NCBI RefSeq assembly: GCF_040448675.1
Contig: NZ_CP159289.1
Span: 806,001 to 870,000, forward strand
Source of the DNA: Dyadobacter sp. 676
GTDB taxonomy: Bacteria; Bacteroidota; Bacteroidia; Cytophagales; Spirosomataceae
Length of the DNA: 64,000 nt
Direction: 5' to 3'
Notes under the pieces: model-generated
Told to the model about the DNA's origin: nothing
The model's database searches: none
What the model saw: only the letters and a program-made list of their open reading frames with translations
Shown here: positions 8,709 through 17,601 of the stretch, piece after piece
How positions within the stretch are numbered: the first letter of the stretch is position 1
Layout: every line of letters begins with the position of its first letter
Translations under genes and position numbers: made by a program

Positions 8709-9935
8709 ATGATTACCAACGACGCCGTCGTTCTCGGCCTGTTAATGCTGATACTGGCCGGTATTTTCTACACGGCCGCGCAGCCCGGCTGGAAGCGGTT
8801 CTATACCATCATTCCCCCGCTCCTGCTTTGCTATTTCATACCGGGACTGCTCAATTCGTTCGGGGTGGTCAATGGCGCCACATCGCAGCTTTACCCGGTC
8901 GTTTCCAAGTACTTCCTACCGGCCTGTCTCGTACTTTTCACAGTCGGCATGGACTGGAAATCGCTGGCCCGCCTAGGCCCGAAGGCACTGACGGCCATGC
9001 TGATAGGCACCGCGGGCATTATGATCGGCGGCCCGGTTGCATTATGGATTGTCGGCAGCGTCAGCCCGGCCACCGTAGCCGGCGAAGGCGCGGATGCTGT
9101 TTGGAGGGGATTAGCTACGATAGCCGGCAGTTGGATCGGCGGCGGGGCCAACCAAACCGCATTACGGGAGGTGTTCCATCCCAGCGACACGCTTTTTTCC
9201 CAGATGGTGGCCGTCGACGTGCTGGTCGCCGAACTCTGGATGGCCGCATTGATTTACGGCGCAGGCATTGCCTCGCGGGTAGACGTGCTCTTGGGTGCGG
9301 ATAGCCGTGCGGTGCAGGAGGTGAAGGAGCATTTGGATTCGGACCAGAAGGCCAACGAGCAAAATCCCATGCTGCGCGACTATATTTTCCTGGCCGCGGC
9401 AGGTTTCGGGGCTACCGGCCTGGCGCACGGTTTGGCTGAAATGATCACCCCTTACCTGGCCAAAAACTATCCTGCCCTTGAAAAATACAGTCTTACGTCC
9501 AACTTTTTCTGGGTTATCAGCATAGCGACACTGATAGGTATCCTGCTCTCGCTCACGCCCGTGCGCAAGCTGGAATATTACGGTGCGTCGCGGTTAGGCT
9601 CGGTGTTCCTTTATGTGCTCGTCGCGACGATCGGCATGCAAATGGACCTGGGCGCGGTAGCCGGTAATCCGGGATTATTTGCCATTGGGTTAATATGGAT
9701 TTTCCTGCATGGTATCATCCTTGTTTTGGCGTGCAGGTGGCTTAAAATACCGTTCTTCTTCCTGGCTGTGGGCAGTCAGGCGAATGTCGGGGGCTCCGCA
9801 TCGGCTTCGGTGGTCGCAGCGGCATTTCACCCGTCGCTGGCGCCGGTGGGCGTGCTGCTGGCAATTTTAGGTTATGCAATCGGAACTTATGGCGGGTATT
9901 TGACTGCTTTAATGATGCAATGGATCAGTACCTAA
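8709..9935 (+). CDS. DUF819 family integral membrane protein
   Basis: 408 residues with about ten hydrophobic segments. The conserved landmarks fit DUF819 (YjcL-like): IPPLLLCYFIPGLLNS near the start, LVLFTVGMDWKSLARLGPKA, the glycine-rich SWIGGGANQTAL, and VGSQANVGGSASASVVAAAFH near the C-terminus. The fold resembles sodium-dependent transporters with two inverted halves; the substrate is unknown. A molybdoenzyme gene follows after 12 bases and is probably co-transcribed. Confidence 0.85.
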   Translation: MITNDAVVLGLLMLILAGIFYTAAQPGWKRFYTIIPPLLLCYFIPGLLNSFGVVNGATSQLYPVVSKYFLPACLVLFTVGMDWKSLARLGPKALTAMLIGTAGIMIGGPVALWIVGSVSPATVAGEGADAVWRGLATIAGSWIGGGANQTALREVFHPSDTLFSQMVAVDVLVAELWMAALIYGAGIASRVDVLLGADSRAVQEVKEHLDSDQKANEQNPMLRDYIFLAAAGFGATGLAHGLAEMITPYLAKNYPALEKYSLTSNFFWVISIATLIGILLSLTPVRKLEYYGASRLGSVFLYVLVATIGMQMDLGAVAGNPGLFAIGLIWIFLHGIILVLACRWLKIPFFFLAVGSQANVGGSASASVVAAAFHPSLAPVGVLLAILGYAIGTYGGYLTALMMQWIST

Positions 9936-9947
9936 ACATCGGTTGAC

Positions 9948-10640
9948 ATGGAAGAAAGCAATAAACTGGATAAAATCGTCGAAGCGCGGATGAAACTAAA
10001 AGCCCGTTTCGAACAGCAAATGGCCGGAACGCCTTCCGTTTCCGACACCCGGCCCCTGGGCAGCGGCGCGCCCAACCGTCACGGGATGCCCAAACTGCCC
10101 ATCGGCCAGACACCAACCGTCAAATGGCCGGTTCTCGACCTGGGTTTCAAGCCCGAGGTGCCGCTCAGTAAATGGAAGCTGATCGTCGACGGCGAGGTGG
10201 AATCGCCGGTTACCCTTACCTGGGACGACTTTATGGCCCTGCCTCAAACTGAAGACGTGAGCGACTTTCACTGCGTGACCACGTGGTCGCGCATGGATGT
10301 GCCGTGGGTAGGCGTGCGCATGGCTGATATTGCCGCATTAGTCATGCCCAAACCGGCCGCTACCCACATACTTTGCCACGGTTACGACCAATATACCACC
10401 AACCTTTCGCTCGAAGAAGCGTTGAAAGAAGATGTATTGCTGGTCCATACCGCCGACGGCAAGCCGCTCGAACGCGATCACGGAGGCCCGGTGCGTATGA
10501 TCACGCCGCAACTTTACGCCTGGAAAGGAAGCAAATGGATCAGCCGCATTCAGTTTTTGCCTGAAAACCGGCTTGGCTTCTGGGAATTGCGTGGATATTC
10601 CAATACGGCTTATCCATGGCGAAACGACCGGTACAGCTAA
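9948..10640 (+). CDS. Sulfite-oxidase-like molybdopterin oxidoreductase
   Basis: 230 residues matching the oxidoreductase molybdopterin-binding domain (sulfite oxidase/YedY superfamily, YuiH-like branch). Core motifs are KWKLIVDGEVESPVTLTWDDF, then DFHCVTTWSRMDVPWVGV in which Cys109 is the expected molybdenum ligand, and later HGGPVRMITPQLYAWKGSKW. Unlike MsrP/YedY there is no Tat signal, so it is probably cytosolic. It lies 12 bases after the DUF819 gene. The true substrate is unknown; sulfite itself is not implied. Confidence 0.85.
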   Translation: MEESNKLDKIVEARMKLKARFEQQMAGTPSVSDTRPLGSGAPNRHGMPKLPIGQTPTVKWPVLDLGFKPEVPLSKWKLIVDGEVESPVTLTWDDFMALPQTEDVSDFHCVTTWSRMDVPWVGVRMADIAALVMPKPAATHILCHGYDQYTTNLSLEEALKEDVLLVHTADGKPLERDHGGPVRMITPQLYAWKGSKWISRIQFLPENRLGFWELRGYSNTAYPWRNDRYS

Positions 10641-10652
10641 ATCTGGCGACTT

Positions 10653-11414
10653 TTAAAGGTCCAGAACCAGTCCGTCGTACGCCAGATGCACGTGCGGCGG
10701 CAATTCGCTTTCTATCACAGCGTGTAAGCCCAGTTTGTGGCTGATATGCGTTAAATACGCTTCGGGTACATTCAGTTTGTCGATCAGATCGAGCGCTTGC
10801 GACAGTGTGAAATGTGAAAGATGCGGCTCTTTCTGCAAAGTATCGAGTACCAGCACCCGCGAGCCTTTAATTTTTTCCTGCTCTTCTTCGGAAATGAAAT
10901 TGGCGTCGGTAATGTAGGTAAAATCCCCAATGCGGTAGCCATAAACCGGCAGCTTATGGTGCATCACCTCAATGGGCGTCACTTTCACACCATCCACTTC
11001 AAAAGGCTCGTTCTCAATAGGATGCAATTCAAAATGCGGAACACCGGGGTAGCGGGTTTCTGAAAATGCGTAGGCGAACTCGATCTTGATCTGGTTGAGC
11101 ACTTCCAGGCGGCCGTAAAGGGGAATATCCATTTGCTGGCGATGATTGAATGCCCGAATATCGTCCAGGCCGGCGGTGTGGTCTTTATGCTGGTGGGTAA
11201 AAACGGCGGCGTCGAGGTTGCGCACATTGGCCCGGAGCATTTGCTGGCGGAAATCGGGGCCGGTGTCGATTACAAACGATTTTCCGTGGGCCTGAATCCA
11301 CACGGAAGTGCGTAAACGCTTGTCATGCGGGTCGTTGGAACGGCAAACGACACAGTCGCAGGCAATAACCGGTATTCCCTGCGATGTGCCGGTCCCAAGA
11401 AATGTAATCCTCAT
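10653..11414 (-). CDS. PhnP-like metallo-beta-lactamase-fold hydrolase
   Basis: 253 residues. It begins with the phosphodiesterase-type GTGTSQGIPVIACDCVVCRS, in which Cys residues 19-24 recall the structural zinc site of PhnP. The catalytic THQHKDH motif is at residues 73-79 (His74, His76, Asp78, His79), and later histidines occur at MHHKLPVYGY and LTHISHKLG. PhnP hydrolyses cyclic ribose phosphate in phosphonate breakdown, but Bacteroidota members lack phn neighbours and probably act as general cyclic phosphodiesterases. It ends 12 bases from the convergent sulfite-oxidase-like gene. Confidence 0.8.
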   Translation of the reverse strand: MRITFLGTGTSQGIPVIACDCVVCRSNDPHDKRLRTSVWIQAHGKSFVIDTGPDFRQQMLRANVRNLDAAVFTHQHKDHTAGLDDIRAFNHRQQMDIPLYGRLEVLNQIKIEFAYAFSETRYPGVPHFELHPIENEPFEVDGVKVTPIEVMHHKLPVYGYRIGDFTYITDANFISEEEQEKIKGSRVLVLDTLQKEPHLSHFTLSQALDLIDKLNVPEAYLTHISHKLGLHAVIESELPPHVHLAYDGLVLDL

Positions 11415-11421
11415 CAGGTAT

Positions 11422-11799
11422 CTATTCGGTCAGATGCGCCACCACTTCAACCAGGCGGTCGAAATTCAGCGGCTTCATCAGCGCATCGTCAAATCCTGCT
11501 TCTTTGAAATCTTCGTCTGAATAATTTTTGGCATTGCCCGTGATCGCCACGATCGGCGTTTTGGCTTTTTTCTCGTCGGGCAACTTGCGGATGCTCCTTG
11601 CACATTCCATTCCATCCATCACAGGCATATTGATATCTAAAAGGATAATATCAAAATCCTCTTTTTCAAGCAATTGCAGCACTTGCTCGCCGTTTTTCAC
11701 GGAAGTGATTTCATAATGCTGAAATTCCAGAATCTTCCTCGCCAGGTTTTGAATAACTGAACTGTCTTCGGCAATGAGTACTCGTTTTGTGTATGACAT
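11422..11799 (-). CDS. Single-domain CheY-like response regulator
   Basis: 125 residues forming one receiver domain: acidic pair Glu11-Asp12, phospho-acceptor Asp55 (ILLDINMPVMDG), the switch Thr in PIVAITGNAK, and the conserved Lys in LMKPLNF. There is no output domain, so it acts by protein-protein contact or phosphotransfer. No histidine kinase is nearby. It is 7 bases upstream of the PhnP-like gene and is probably co-transcribed with it. Confidence 0.88.
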   Translation of the reverse strand: MSYTKRVLIAEDSSVIQNLARKILEFQHYEITSVKNGEQVLQLLEKEDFDIILLDINMPVMDGMECARSIRKLPDEKKAKTPIVAITGNAKNYSDEDFKEAGFDDALMKPLNFDRLVEVVAHLTE

Positions 11800-11951
11800 A
11801 CAATGGGGCAGGTATTGTGTTTAAAGTTTTTTCCCAGGTCAATTTAGATATATTTCAACCAACATCGCAAACCCGATGGGCGCGAAGTTTCAAAATTATT
11901 CCAAAAAAGTAAATAAACCCTCCATACTTTTTCAAAGCACGCGATCGGGTG

Positions 11952-11959
11952 TAAGTTTG
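11952..11959 (+). promoter_or_regulatory. Bacteroidota-type -7 promoter element for the first DUF1684 gene
   Basis: TAAGTTTG matches TAnnTTTG exactly, 28 bases before the ATG at 11987. It lies downstream of an earlier in-frame ATG (11876), which argues that the earlier codon is not the start. Confidence 0.5.
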
Positions 11960-11986
11960 CAGTCCGGTTACCCAATAATCCCTGTT

Positions 11987-12637
11987 ATGTTCAAAAATAA
12001 AGTGATCCGTTACAGCACGGTCGCCATGTTCATCGCGATCCTTGCTTACTTCATTATCGAAAACATGGGTGGCACAAGCAGCGCCGACGACGCCATTGCC
12101 GCCAACCCTGCGGCTTACAAAGCCAAAATACTCGAAGAGCGCGCCGCCAAAGACGAACAGTTCAAGTCCGGCGAAGACTCCCCGATCAAGGACAAGGAAA
12201 GCTTTCACGGGCTGCATTACTTTGAACCCAACCTTGCGTTTCGCGTGAAAGCCAGCATTTCCCCTTACATGCAAGACGATAAGGAAGTAACGGTCAAATA
12301 TACCGACGGCACTACCGAGAAATATGAAAAATATGGGTATGCCAATTTTTCCATCGAAGGCCAGGCCCAAAAACTGCTCCTTTTGAAAAACGAGGGCACG
12401 ATTTCCGTACTTTTCCGCGATGCGACCAGCGGCAAGGAAACCTACGGCGGCGGCCGCTACCTGGATTATCCGGTGGACCAGATCAAGAATAACACCATCG
12501 TGCTGGATTTCAACAAGGCCTATAACCCCTATTGCGCCTACCAGGAAAGCTACGCCTGTCCGGTACCTCCCGCCGAAAACACTTTGACCGTGGCCATTCA
12601 TGCCGGCGAGGTAACCGAAGAGGCTACACATGAATAG
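11987..12637 (+). CDS. DUF1684 protein, membrane-anchored (paralogue 1)
   Basis: 216 residues from the ATG at 11987, chosen because a hydrophobic N-terminal anchor (STVAMFIAILAYFIIENM) follows and a promoter element lies just upstream. The C-terminal half has the DUF1684 signature: ETYGGGRYLDYP, then LDFNKAYNPYCAY and CPVPPAENTLTVAIHAGE. DUF1684 proteins of Bacteroidota are exported and of unknown function; the conserved Tyr/Cys/Pro pattern suggests a ligand pocket. A second copy in this window (59875-60495) shares the whole core but carries a cleavable signal instead of an anchor. Confidence 0.8.
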   Translation: MFKNKVIRYSTVAMFIAILAYFIIENMGGTSSADDAIAANPAAYKAKILEERAAKDEQFKSGEDSPIKDKESFHGLHYFEPNLAFRVKASISPYMQDDKEVTVKYTDGTTEKYEKYGYANFSIEGQAQKLLLLKNEGTISVLFRDATSGKETYGGGRYLDYPVDQIKNNTIVLDFNKAYNPYCAYQESYACPVPPAENTLTVAIHAGEVTEEATHE

Positions 12638-12714
12638 GGCCGCACGAACCGTGTTAACCACCATAAAAAACGAGCCCGGCGCGCAAAGCCCGAATGCCGT
12701 TCAAACTAAATCAT

Positions 12715-12722
12715 TAATTTTG
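12715..12722 (+). promoter_or_regulatory. Bacteroidota-type -7 promoter element for pheT
   Basis: TAATTTTG matches TAnnTTTG exactly, about 54 bases before the pheT start. No clear -33 TTG is present at the expected spacing. Confidence 0.5.
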
Positions 12723-12775
12723 CAAACAGGCTGTATTTGCCGCGCCTGAGTTTTATTGTTATTAAAGCATTCTAG

Positions 12776-15202
12776 ATGAAGATCTCTTATAAGTGGCTTA
12801 AAGATTTAATTGAAATTACTGAAACACCCGAGGAAATCGGTAAGTTGTTAACCGGCACGGGGCTGGAAGTCGAAGGTATTGAAGAGATCGAATCGATAAG
12901 AGGCGGTTTGCAGGGCGTGGTGATCGGTGAAGTACTGACGTGTGAAAAGCACCCGGAGGCCGACCGCCTGAGCCTGACGACCGTGGACGTGGGCGGTGAA
13001 ACGCCACTCTCTATCGTTTGCGGCGCGCCGAATGTAGCGGCCGGGCAAAAAGTGATCGTCGCCACCGTAGGCGCTATATTATATCCGGCCGGCAGCGACC
13101 AGCCGCTGGTTCTGAAAAAATCCAAAATCCGCGGGGCGGTTTCCGAAGGAATGATCTGCGCCGAAGACGAGCTCGGCGTGGGAACTTCGCATGACGGCAT
13201 TCTCGTACTCGATACCCAGCTGCCCAATGGCACTCCAGCTGCCGAATATTTCGGCATTTCTTCCGATTACCTGATCGAAATAGGCCTTACGCCGAACCGC
13301 GCGGATGCGGCTTCGCACTATGGCGTCGCGCGCGATTTGAAAGCGGTTTTAAAACGTGAGATCACATTGCCTTCGGTGGAGGCATTTAAAGTGGATAACC
13401 AGAACCTGCCGATTCCGGTGGAGGTGCGCAATACCGAGGCGTGCCCCCGCTATACGGGCCTTACGATTTCCGGCATTAAAGTCGCCGAATCGCCCGAATG
13501 GCTGAAACAGCGCCTGCAAACGATCGGCATCCGCGCGATCAATAATATTGTCGACATCACCAATTACATCTGCCACGATCTCGGCCAGCCGATGCACGCA
13601 TTCGATGCGGATAAGGTTTTGGGTAAAAAAGTGATTGTTACCACGGTTACCGAAAACACGCCGTTCGTGACATTGGACGGCGTCGAGCGCAAAATTTCAG
13701 CAAATGACCTGATGATTTGCTGCGAAGGCGTCGACGGAAATCCCGAACCGATGTGCATTGCCGGTGTTTTCGGCGGGCTTACTTCCGGCGTGACCGACGG
13801 TACCACGTCTATTTTCCTCGAATCGGCCTACTTCTCGCCCGTGTGGGTGCGCAGAACGGCACAGCGTTTCTCGCTCAAGACCGATTCTTCGTTCCGTTTC
13901 GAGCGCGGTACCGATCCGAATATGCCGCTTTTCGCATTGAAACGCGCCGCATTGCTCATTCAGGAAATCGCGGGTGGAAGTATTTCCTCGGACATTATCG
14001 ACATTTACCCCGAGCCTGTACAGGATTTCAGGGTCGGTATGAAATATAGGAACATCGACCGGCTAATCGGCAAGTCGCTGGAAAAAGACCTGATCAAAGG
14101 CATTCTGGAAAGTCTGGATATCCGGGTAACCGAGCAGACCGAAACCGGTTTCACCGCCATCGTACCGCCTTACCGGGTTGACGTGCAGCGCGAAGCGGAC
14201 GTGATCGAGGAAATCCTGCGCGTTTACGGTTTCGGTCAGGTGGAGCTGTCGGAGGCTTTAAGCTCGGATTACCTTTCGGATTTCCCGGTAAACGACCCTG
14301 AAAAGCTCAAACTACGCGTTGCCGAGCTGCTGGTGAGCAATGGTTTCAATGAAATGATCAACAATTCATTAACCAAACCGGAGTATGGCGCAGCATTGGG
14401 TGATGGATTAGGCCAGCCGGTAAAAATCCTCAATTACCTGAGCGAAGACCTGTCGGTCATGCGGCAGACGTTGCTTTTCTCCGGCCTGGAAGTGATCGCC
14501 TACAACAGCAACCGCCGCCAGAAGGATTTGAAACTGTTTGAATTTGGCAAAACCTACCATGAAACCGACGGCAAATACATCGAAAAAGAGCGGCTTTCGG
14601 TGTTCCTTACCGGCAATATCCGTCAGGAAAGCTGGTTCGAGAAATCGCGCGAGGTGGTTTTCCATGATTTGGCTGCATTCGTCAACCAGGTTTTGACTTC
14701 GATGAAGATCCGGGACGTGCAGAAACAGGAAGCGGATAGCGCCATTTTCAAAAGTGGATTGACATTGCTCGCCAATAAAAAACCGGTAGTGTCCTTCGGG
14801 TTGCTGAATGCGTCCATTGCCAAAAAGCTGGATATCAAAGCGCCTGTGTACTACGCCGATTTCGACTGGGAATACCTGCTGCGCCAGTACAATGCTGCCG
14901 TTGAATATGTGGAAGTACCCAAGTTTCCGGAAGTCCGCCGCGACCTTTCTGTGGTATTGAACAAGAAAGTCACTTTTGAAGAACTGCGCCAGGCCGCCTA
15001 CAAGACCGAGCGTAACCTGCTTCGGGCCGTGAACGTGTTCGACGTGTACGAAGGGGCGAACCTGGAAGGTAAAAAGTCGTATTCGATCAGCTTCATTTTG
15101 CAGGATGAACAGCAAACGCTCACCGACAAAGTGATCGACAAAACGATGCAACGGCTGATTGCAACTTACGAAAGGGAATTTGAGGCGGTGATCAGAAAGT
15201 AA
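12776..15202 (+). CDS. pheT: Phenylalanine--tRNA ligase beta subunit
   Basis: 808 residues, full length for bacterial PheT. The order is as expected: N-terminal MKISYKWLKDL, an EMAP/tRNA-binding domain at about 40-150, the B3/B4 editing domain at about 210-390 (ITNYICHDLGQPMHAFDADK), the B5 domain at about 405-480 (PPYRVDVQREADVIEEILR), a catalytic-like core, and the C-terminal FDX-ACB anticodon-binding domain at about 715-807 (FPEVRRDLSVVLNKK). With PheS, encoded elsewhere, it charges tRNA-Phe in the cytosol. Two small cell-division-type genes follow closely. Confidence 0.98.
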   Translation: MKISYKWLKDLIEITETPEEIGKLLTGTGLEVEGIEEIESIRGGLQGVVIGEVLTCEKHPEADRLSLTTVDVGGETPLSIVCGAPNVAAGQKVIVATVGAILYPAGSDQPLVLKKSKIRGAVSEGMICAEDELGVGTSHDGILVLDTQLPNGTPAAEYFGISSDYLIEIGLTPNRADAASHYGVARDLKAVLKREITLPSVEAFKVDNQNLPIPVEVRNTEACPRYTGLTISGIKVAESPEWLKQRLQTIGIRAINNIVDITNYICHDLGQPMHAFDADKVLGKKVIVTTVTENTPFVTLDGVERKISANDLMICCEGVDGNPEPMCIAGVFGGLTSGVTDGTTSIFLESAYFSPVWVRRTAQRFSLKTDSSFRFERGTDPNMPLFALKRAALLIQEIAGGSISSDIIDIYPEPVQDFRVGMKYRNIDRLIGKSLEKDLIKGILESLDIRVTEQTETGFTAIVPPYRVDVQREADVIEEILRVYGFGQVELSEALSSDYLSDFPVNDPEKLKLRVAELLVSNGFNEMINNSLTKPEYGAALGDGLGQPVKILNYLSEDLSVMRQTLLFSGLEVIAYNSNRRQKDLKLFEFGKTYHETDGKYIEKERLSVFLTGNIRQESWFEKSREVVFHDLAAFVNQVLTSMKIRDVQKQEADSAIFKSGLTLLANKKPVVSFGLLNASIAKKLDIKAPVYYADFDWEYLLRQYNAAVEYVEVPKFPEVRRDLSVVLNKKVTFEELRQAAYKTERNLLRAVNVFDVYEGANLEGKKSYSISFILQDEQQTLTDKVIDKTMQRLIATYEREFEAVIRK

Positions 15203-15240
15203 ACCACAGTTTTCATTGTCGGATTTTTCAGTTGAGGAAA

Positions 15241-15585
15241 ATGGAGAGAACCACTGAACGTATTATCGAACACAAACTGTCCGACGTCGAGAAAAAACTC
15301 GAAATCCTGATCAATCATAAAGAGAAGTTAAGCTGGTCGATCTCAGAGCTCCAGCGCGAAAACGCGGAGCTCCGGGCGGCCAATGCGAAGCTCACGGAAG
15401 AAGCGAAAGAAATAAGGAAAAAATACACCTCTTTGGAAAAAGACTTTAATAAGTCTAAAAGTTTCGCTAAACTTGTCACTAGTAAACTGACACCAACAGG
15501 CGCAATTGCCGAACTGAAAGAATCAGTTGAAAGATATATCCAGGAGATCGATAAGTGCATCGAATTGCTTGAAGATACCTTATGA
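15241..15585 (+). CDS. Small coiled-coil protein encoded upstream of zapA
   Basis: About 114 residues from the ATG at 15241; an in-frame TTG at 15232 is a less likely start. Almost the entire chain is charged heptad-like helix (LSDVEKKLEILINHKEKL, then a SELQRENAELRAANAKL stretch), so it should form a parallel coiled coil. It overlaps the zapA start by 4 bases (ATGA). Its position between pheT and zapA suggests a role alongside the FtsZ-associated ZapA, perhaps analogous to ZapB. That function is inferred from context only. Confidence 0.7.
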   Translation: MERTTERIIEHKLSDVEKKLEILINHKEKLSWSISELQRENAELRAANAKLTEEAKEIRKKYTSLEKDFNKSKSFAKLVTSKLTPTGAIAELKESVERYIQEIDKCIELLEDTL

Positions 15586-15893
15586 AAAAAAATAGCATAC
15601 CTAATCCAGACGTTTCTGTCTTTATAAAACTGCTGGACAGAGGTTTCAAACTGAGCGTTCCGGCGGATCAGGAGAAATTTTACAGGGATGGGTATGAGGT
15701 GTTCATGCAGCGTGTGCAACAGCATAAAGAAAAAGGGAAAGTATACGGTGATATAGAGGCCATTGCATTGACTTCTATCGAATGCCTGGTGGCATTACAA
15801 CGAAACCAGGAAGAAATGAACGACCTGGTAGCGGCTTTTAAAAGCAGAGTGGAAAAACTGGACGAAACGCTCGCCAGCGCTATTGAGAGCTGA
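15582..15893 (+). CDS. zapA: Cell division protein ZapA
   Basis: 103 residues. A short N-terminal beta region (VSVFIKLLDRGFKLSVPADQE) is followed by a long helix (YRDGYEVFMQRVQQHKEK, then IEAIALTSIECLVALQRNQEEM), the usual ZapA plan. ZapA tetramers crosslink FtsZ filaments at mid-cell. The start overlaps the preceding coiled-coil gene by 4 bases. The pheT - coiled coil - zapA - rny order is, as far as I recall, conserved in Cytophagales. Confidence 0.85.
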   Translation: MKKNSIPNPDVSVFIKLLDRGFKLSVPADQEKFYRDGYEVFMQRVQQHKEKGKVYGDIEAIALTSIECLVALQRNQEEMNDLVAAFKSRVEKLDETLASAIES

Positions 15894-16014
15894 ACCCATA
15901 CCTAACCCCTTGATTTTTACAGTATCTGCAAAAATATACTTTCAATTTCTTCCATTTTCGGCATTTCAACGCGGGTGTAGTCGGTAAAACCAACTATATA
16001 TAACCATTATTGAA

Positions 16015-17586
16015 ATGTCAAATTCTTTGTTCTTCATCGTCATCCTGTCCGATATCATCGCCGTAGGGGTGGGTATTTTTGCAGGTAAGTACATTTTTCA
16101 GCGATCATTCGACGCCAAGGAAAAAGAGGCCCAGGAGCGTGCCGCTGAAATTCTCAGGAATGCAGAGGTAGCAGCCGAAAACATCAAGAAAGACCGCATT
16201 CTCGAAGCAAAAGAAAAGTACCTCCGTTTAAAATCGGAATTCGAAGAAGACGCCAATAAAAAGCGCAGCATCCTGCAAAGCAACGAGCAGAAACTCAAAC
16301 AGCGCGAGCAGAGCCTGAACCAGAGCATGGAACAGACCAAGCGCAAGGAAAACGAGCTCGAAAACCTCAGAAACAGCCTCAACCAACAGCTGGAAGCGGC
16401 TACCAAACGTCGCGAGGAAGCGGAGAAATCATTACAGCAACAAGTTGCACAGCTTGAAAAAATCGCCAATCTTACCGCGGAGCAGGCCCGCGAGCAACTC
16501 GTGGACGCTCTGAGGGCCGAAGCCGAAACCCGCGCCGGGTCCTATATTAAAAGTGCCATGGAAGAGGCGCGGCTTACCGCCACGAAAGAAGCCAAAAAGA
16601 TCGTCATCGAAACCATCCAGCGTACCGCCGCGGAGCACGCCATCGAAAACTGCGTTTCCGTATTCAACATCGAAAACGACGATATCAAAGGGAAAATCAT
16701 CGGTCGTGAAGGACGTAACATCCGTGCGCTGGAAGCGGCAACGGGTGTCGAAATCATCGTCGACGACACGCCGGAAGCGATTGTTATCTCCGGTTTCGAC
16801 CCTGTAAGGAGGGAAATCGCACGGCTTTCGCTGCACCGCCTCGTGCAGGACGGACGTATCCACCCGGCCCGCATTGAAGAGGTAGTAGCCAAAACGCGCA
16901 AAAACATCGAAGACGAAATCGTCGAAATCGGCGAAAGGACCGTGATCGACATGGGTATCCACGGCCTGCACCCCGAGCTGGTGAAAATGATCGGCCGGAT
17001 GCGTTTCCGTTCGTCTTACGGACAAAACCTGCTGCAACACTCCCGCGAGGTGGCCAAATTATGCGCCACAATGGCCGCGGAGCTTGGTTTGAATACCAAA
17101 TTGGCCAAACGTGCCGGTTTGCTCCACGATATAGGCAAGGTATGGCCCGAAGAATCGGATCTCCCGCACGCGATCCTGGGTATGGAGCTTGCCAAGAAAT
17201 ACAAGGAAAACCCCGAGGTTTGCAACGCAATCGGCGCACACCACGACGAGATCGAGATGACGAGCATTCTCTCGCCGATTATCCAGGTTTGCGATGCCAT
17301 TTCAGGCTCCCGCCCGGGTGCCCGCCGCGAAATGATGGAATCGTACATCCAACGCCTCCGCGACCTTGAAAATCTCGCCCTGTCGTTTGACGGCGTAGAG
17401 AAATGCTACGCGATCCAGGCCGGTCGCGAGCTCCGCGTGATCATCGACGCCGATAATGTGTCCGACGAAAAGGCCGGACTGCTGTCGTTTGATATCTCGC
17501 AAAAAATTGAAAAAGAAATGCAGTACCCTGGTCAGATCAAGATCACGGTGATCCGCGAAATGCGATCTGTGGCGTACGCGCGTTAA
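16015..17586 (+). CDS. rny: Ribonuclease Y
   Basis: 523 residues with the complete RNase Y layout: an N-terminal membrane anchor (residues about 4-25), a long Glu/Lys-rich coiled coil to about residue 190, a KH RNA-binding domain ([20 protein letters not shown], about 220-285) and an HD domain with the LLHDIGK motif near residue 370. It is a membrane-bound endoribonuclease that starts mRNA decay. It is followed after 15 bases by the ChlI-like ATPase gene and may be co-transcribed with it. Confidence 0.97.
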   Translation: MSNSLFFIVILSDIIAVGVGIFAGKYIFQRSFDAKEKEAQERAAEILRNAEVAAENIKKDRILEAKEKYLRLKSEFEEDANKKRSILQSNEQKLKQREQSLNQSMEQTKRKENELENLRNSLNQQLEAATKRREEAEKSLQQQVAQLEKIANLTAEQAREQLVDALRAEAETRAGSYIKSAMEEARLTATKEAKKIVIETIQRTAAEHAIENCVSVFNIENDDIKGKIIGREGRNIRALEAATGVEIIVDDTPEAIVISGFDPVRREIARLSLHRLVQDGRIHPARIEEVVAKTRKNIEDEIVEIGERTVIDMGIHGLHPELVKMIGRMRFRSSYGQNLLQHSREVAKLCATMAAELGLNTKLAKRAGLLHDIGKVWPEESDLPHAILGMELAKKYKENPEVCNAIGAHHDEIEMTSILSPIIQVCDAISGSRPGARREMMESYIQRLRDLENLALSFDGVEKCYAIQAGRELRVIIDADNVSDEKAGLLSFDISQKIEKEMQYPGQIKITVIREMRSVAYAR

Positions 17587-17601
17587 TCCACCATTTCATA
17601 C

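Noticed and set aside
11855..12664. Long open frame on the - strand opposite the first DUF1684 gene
   Set aside because: The + strand encodes the conserved DUF1684 signature with a promoter; the antisense frame has no family match.
15894..16014. 6S RNA gene between zapA and rny
   Set aside because: The gap is only 121 bases and shows no long hairpin with a central bubble.
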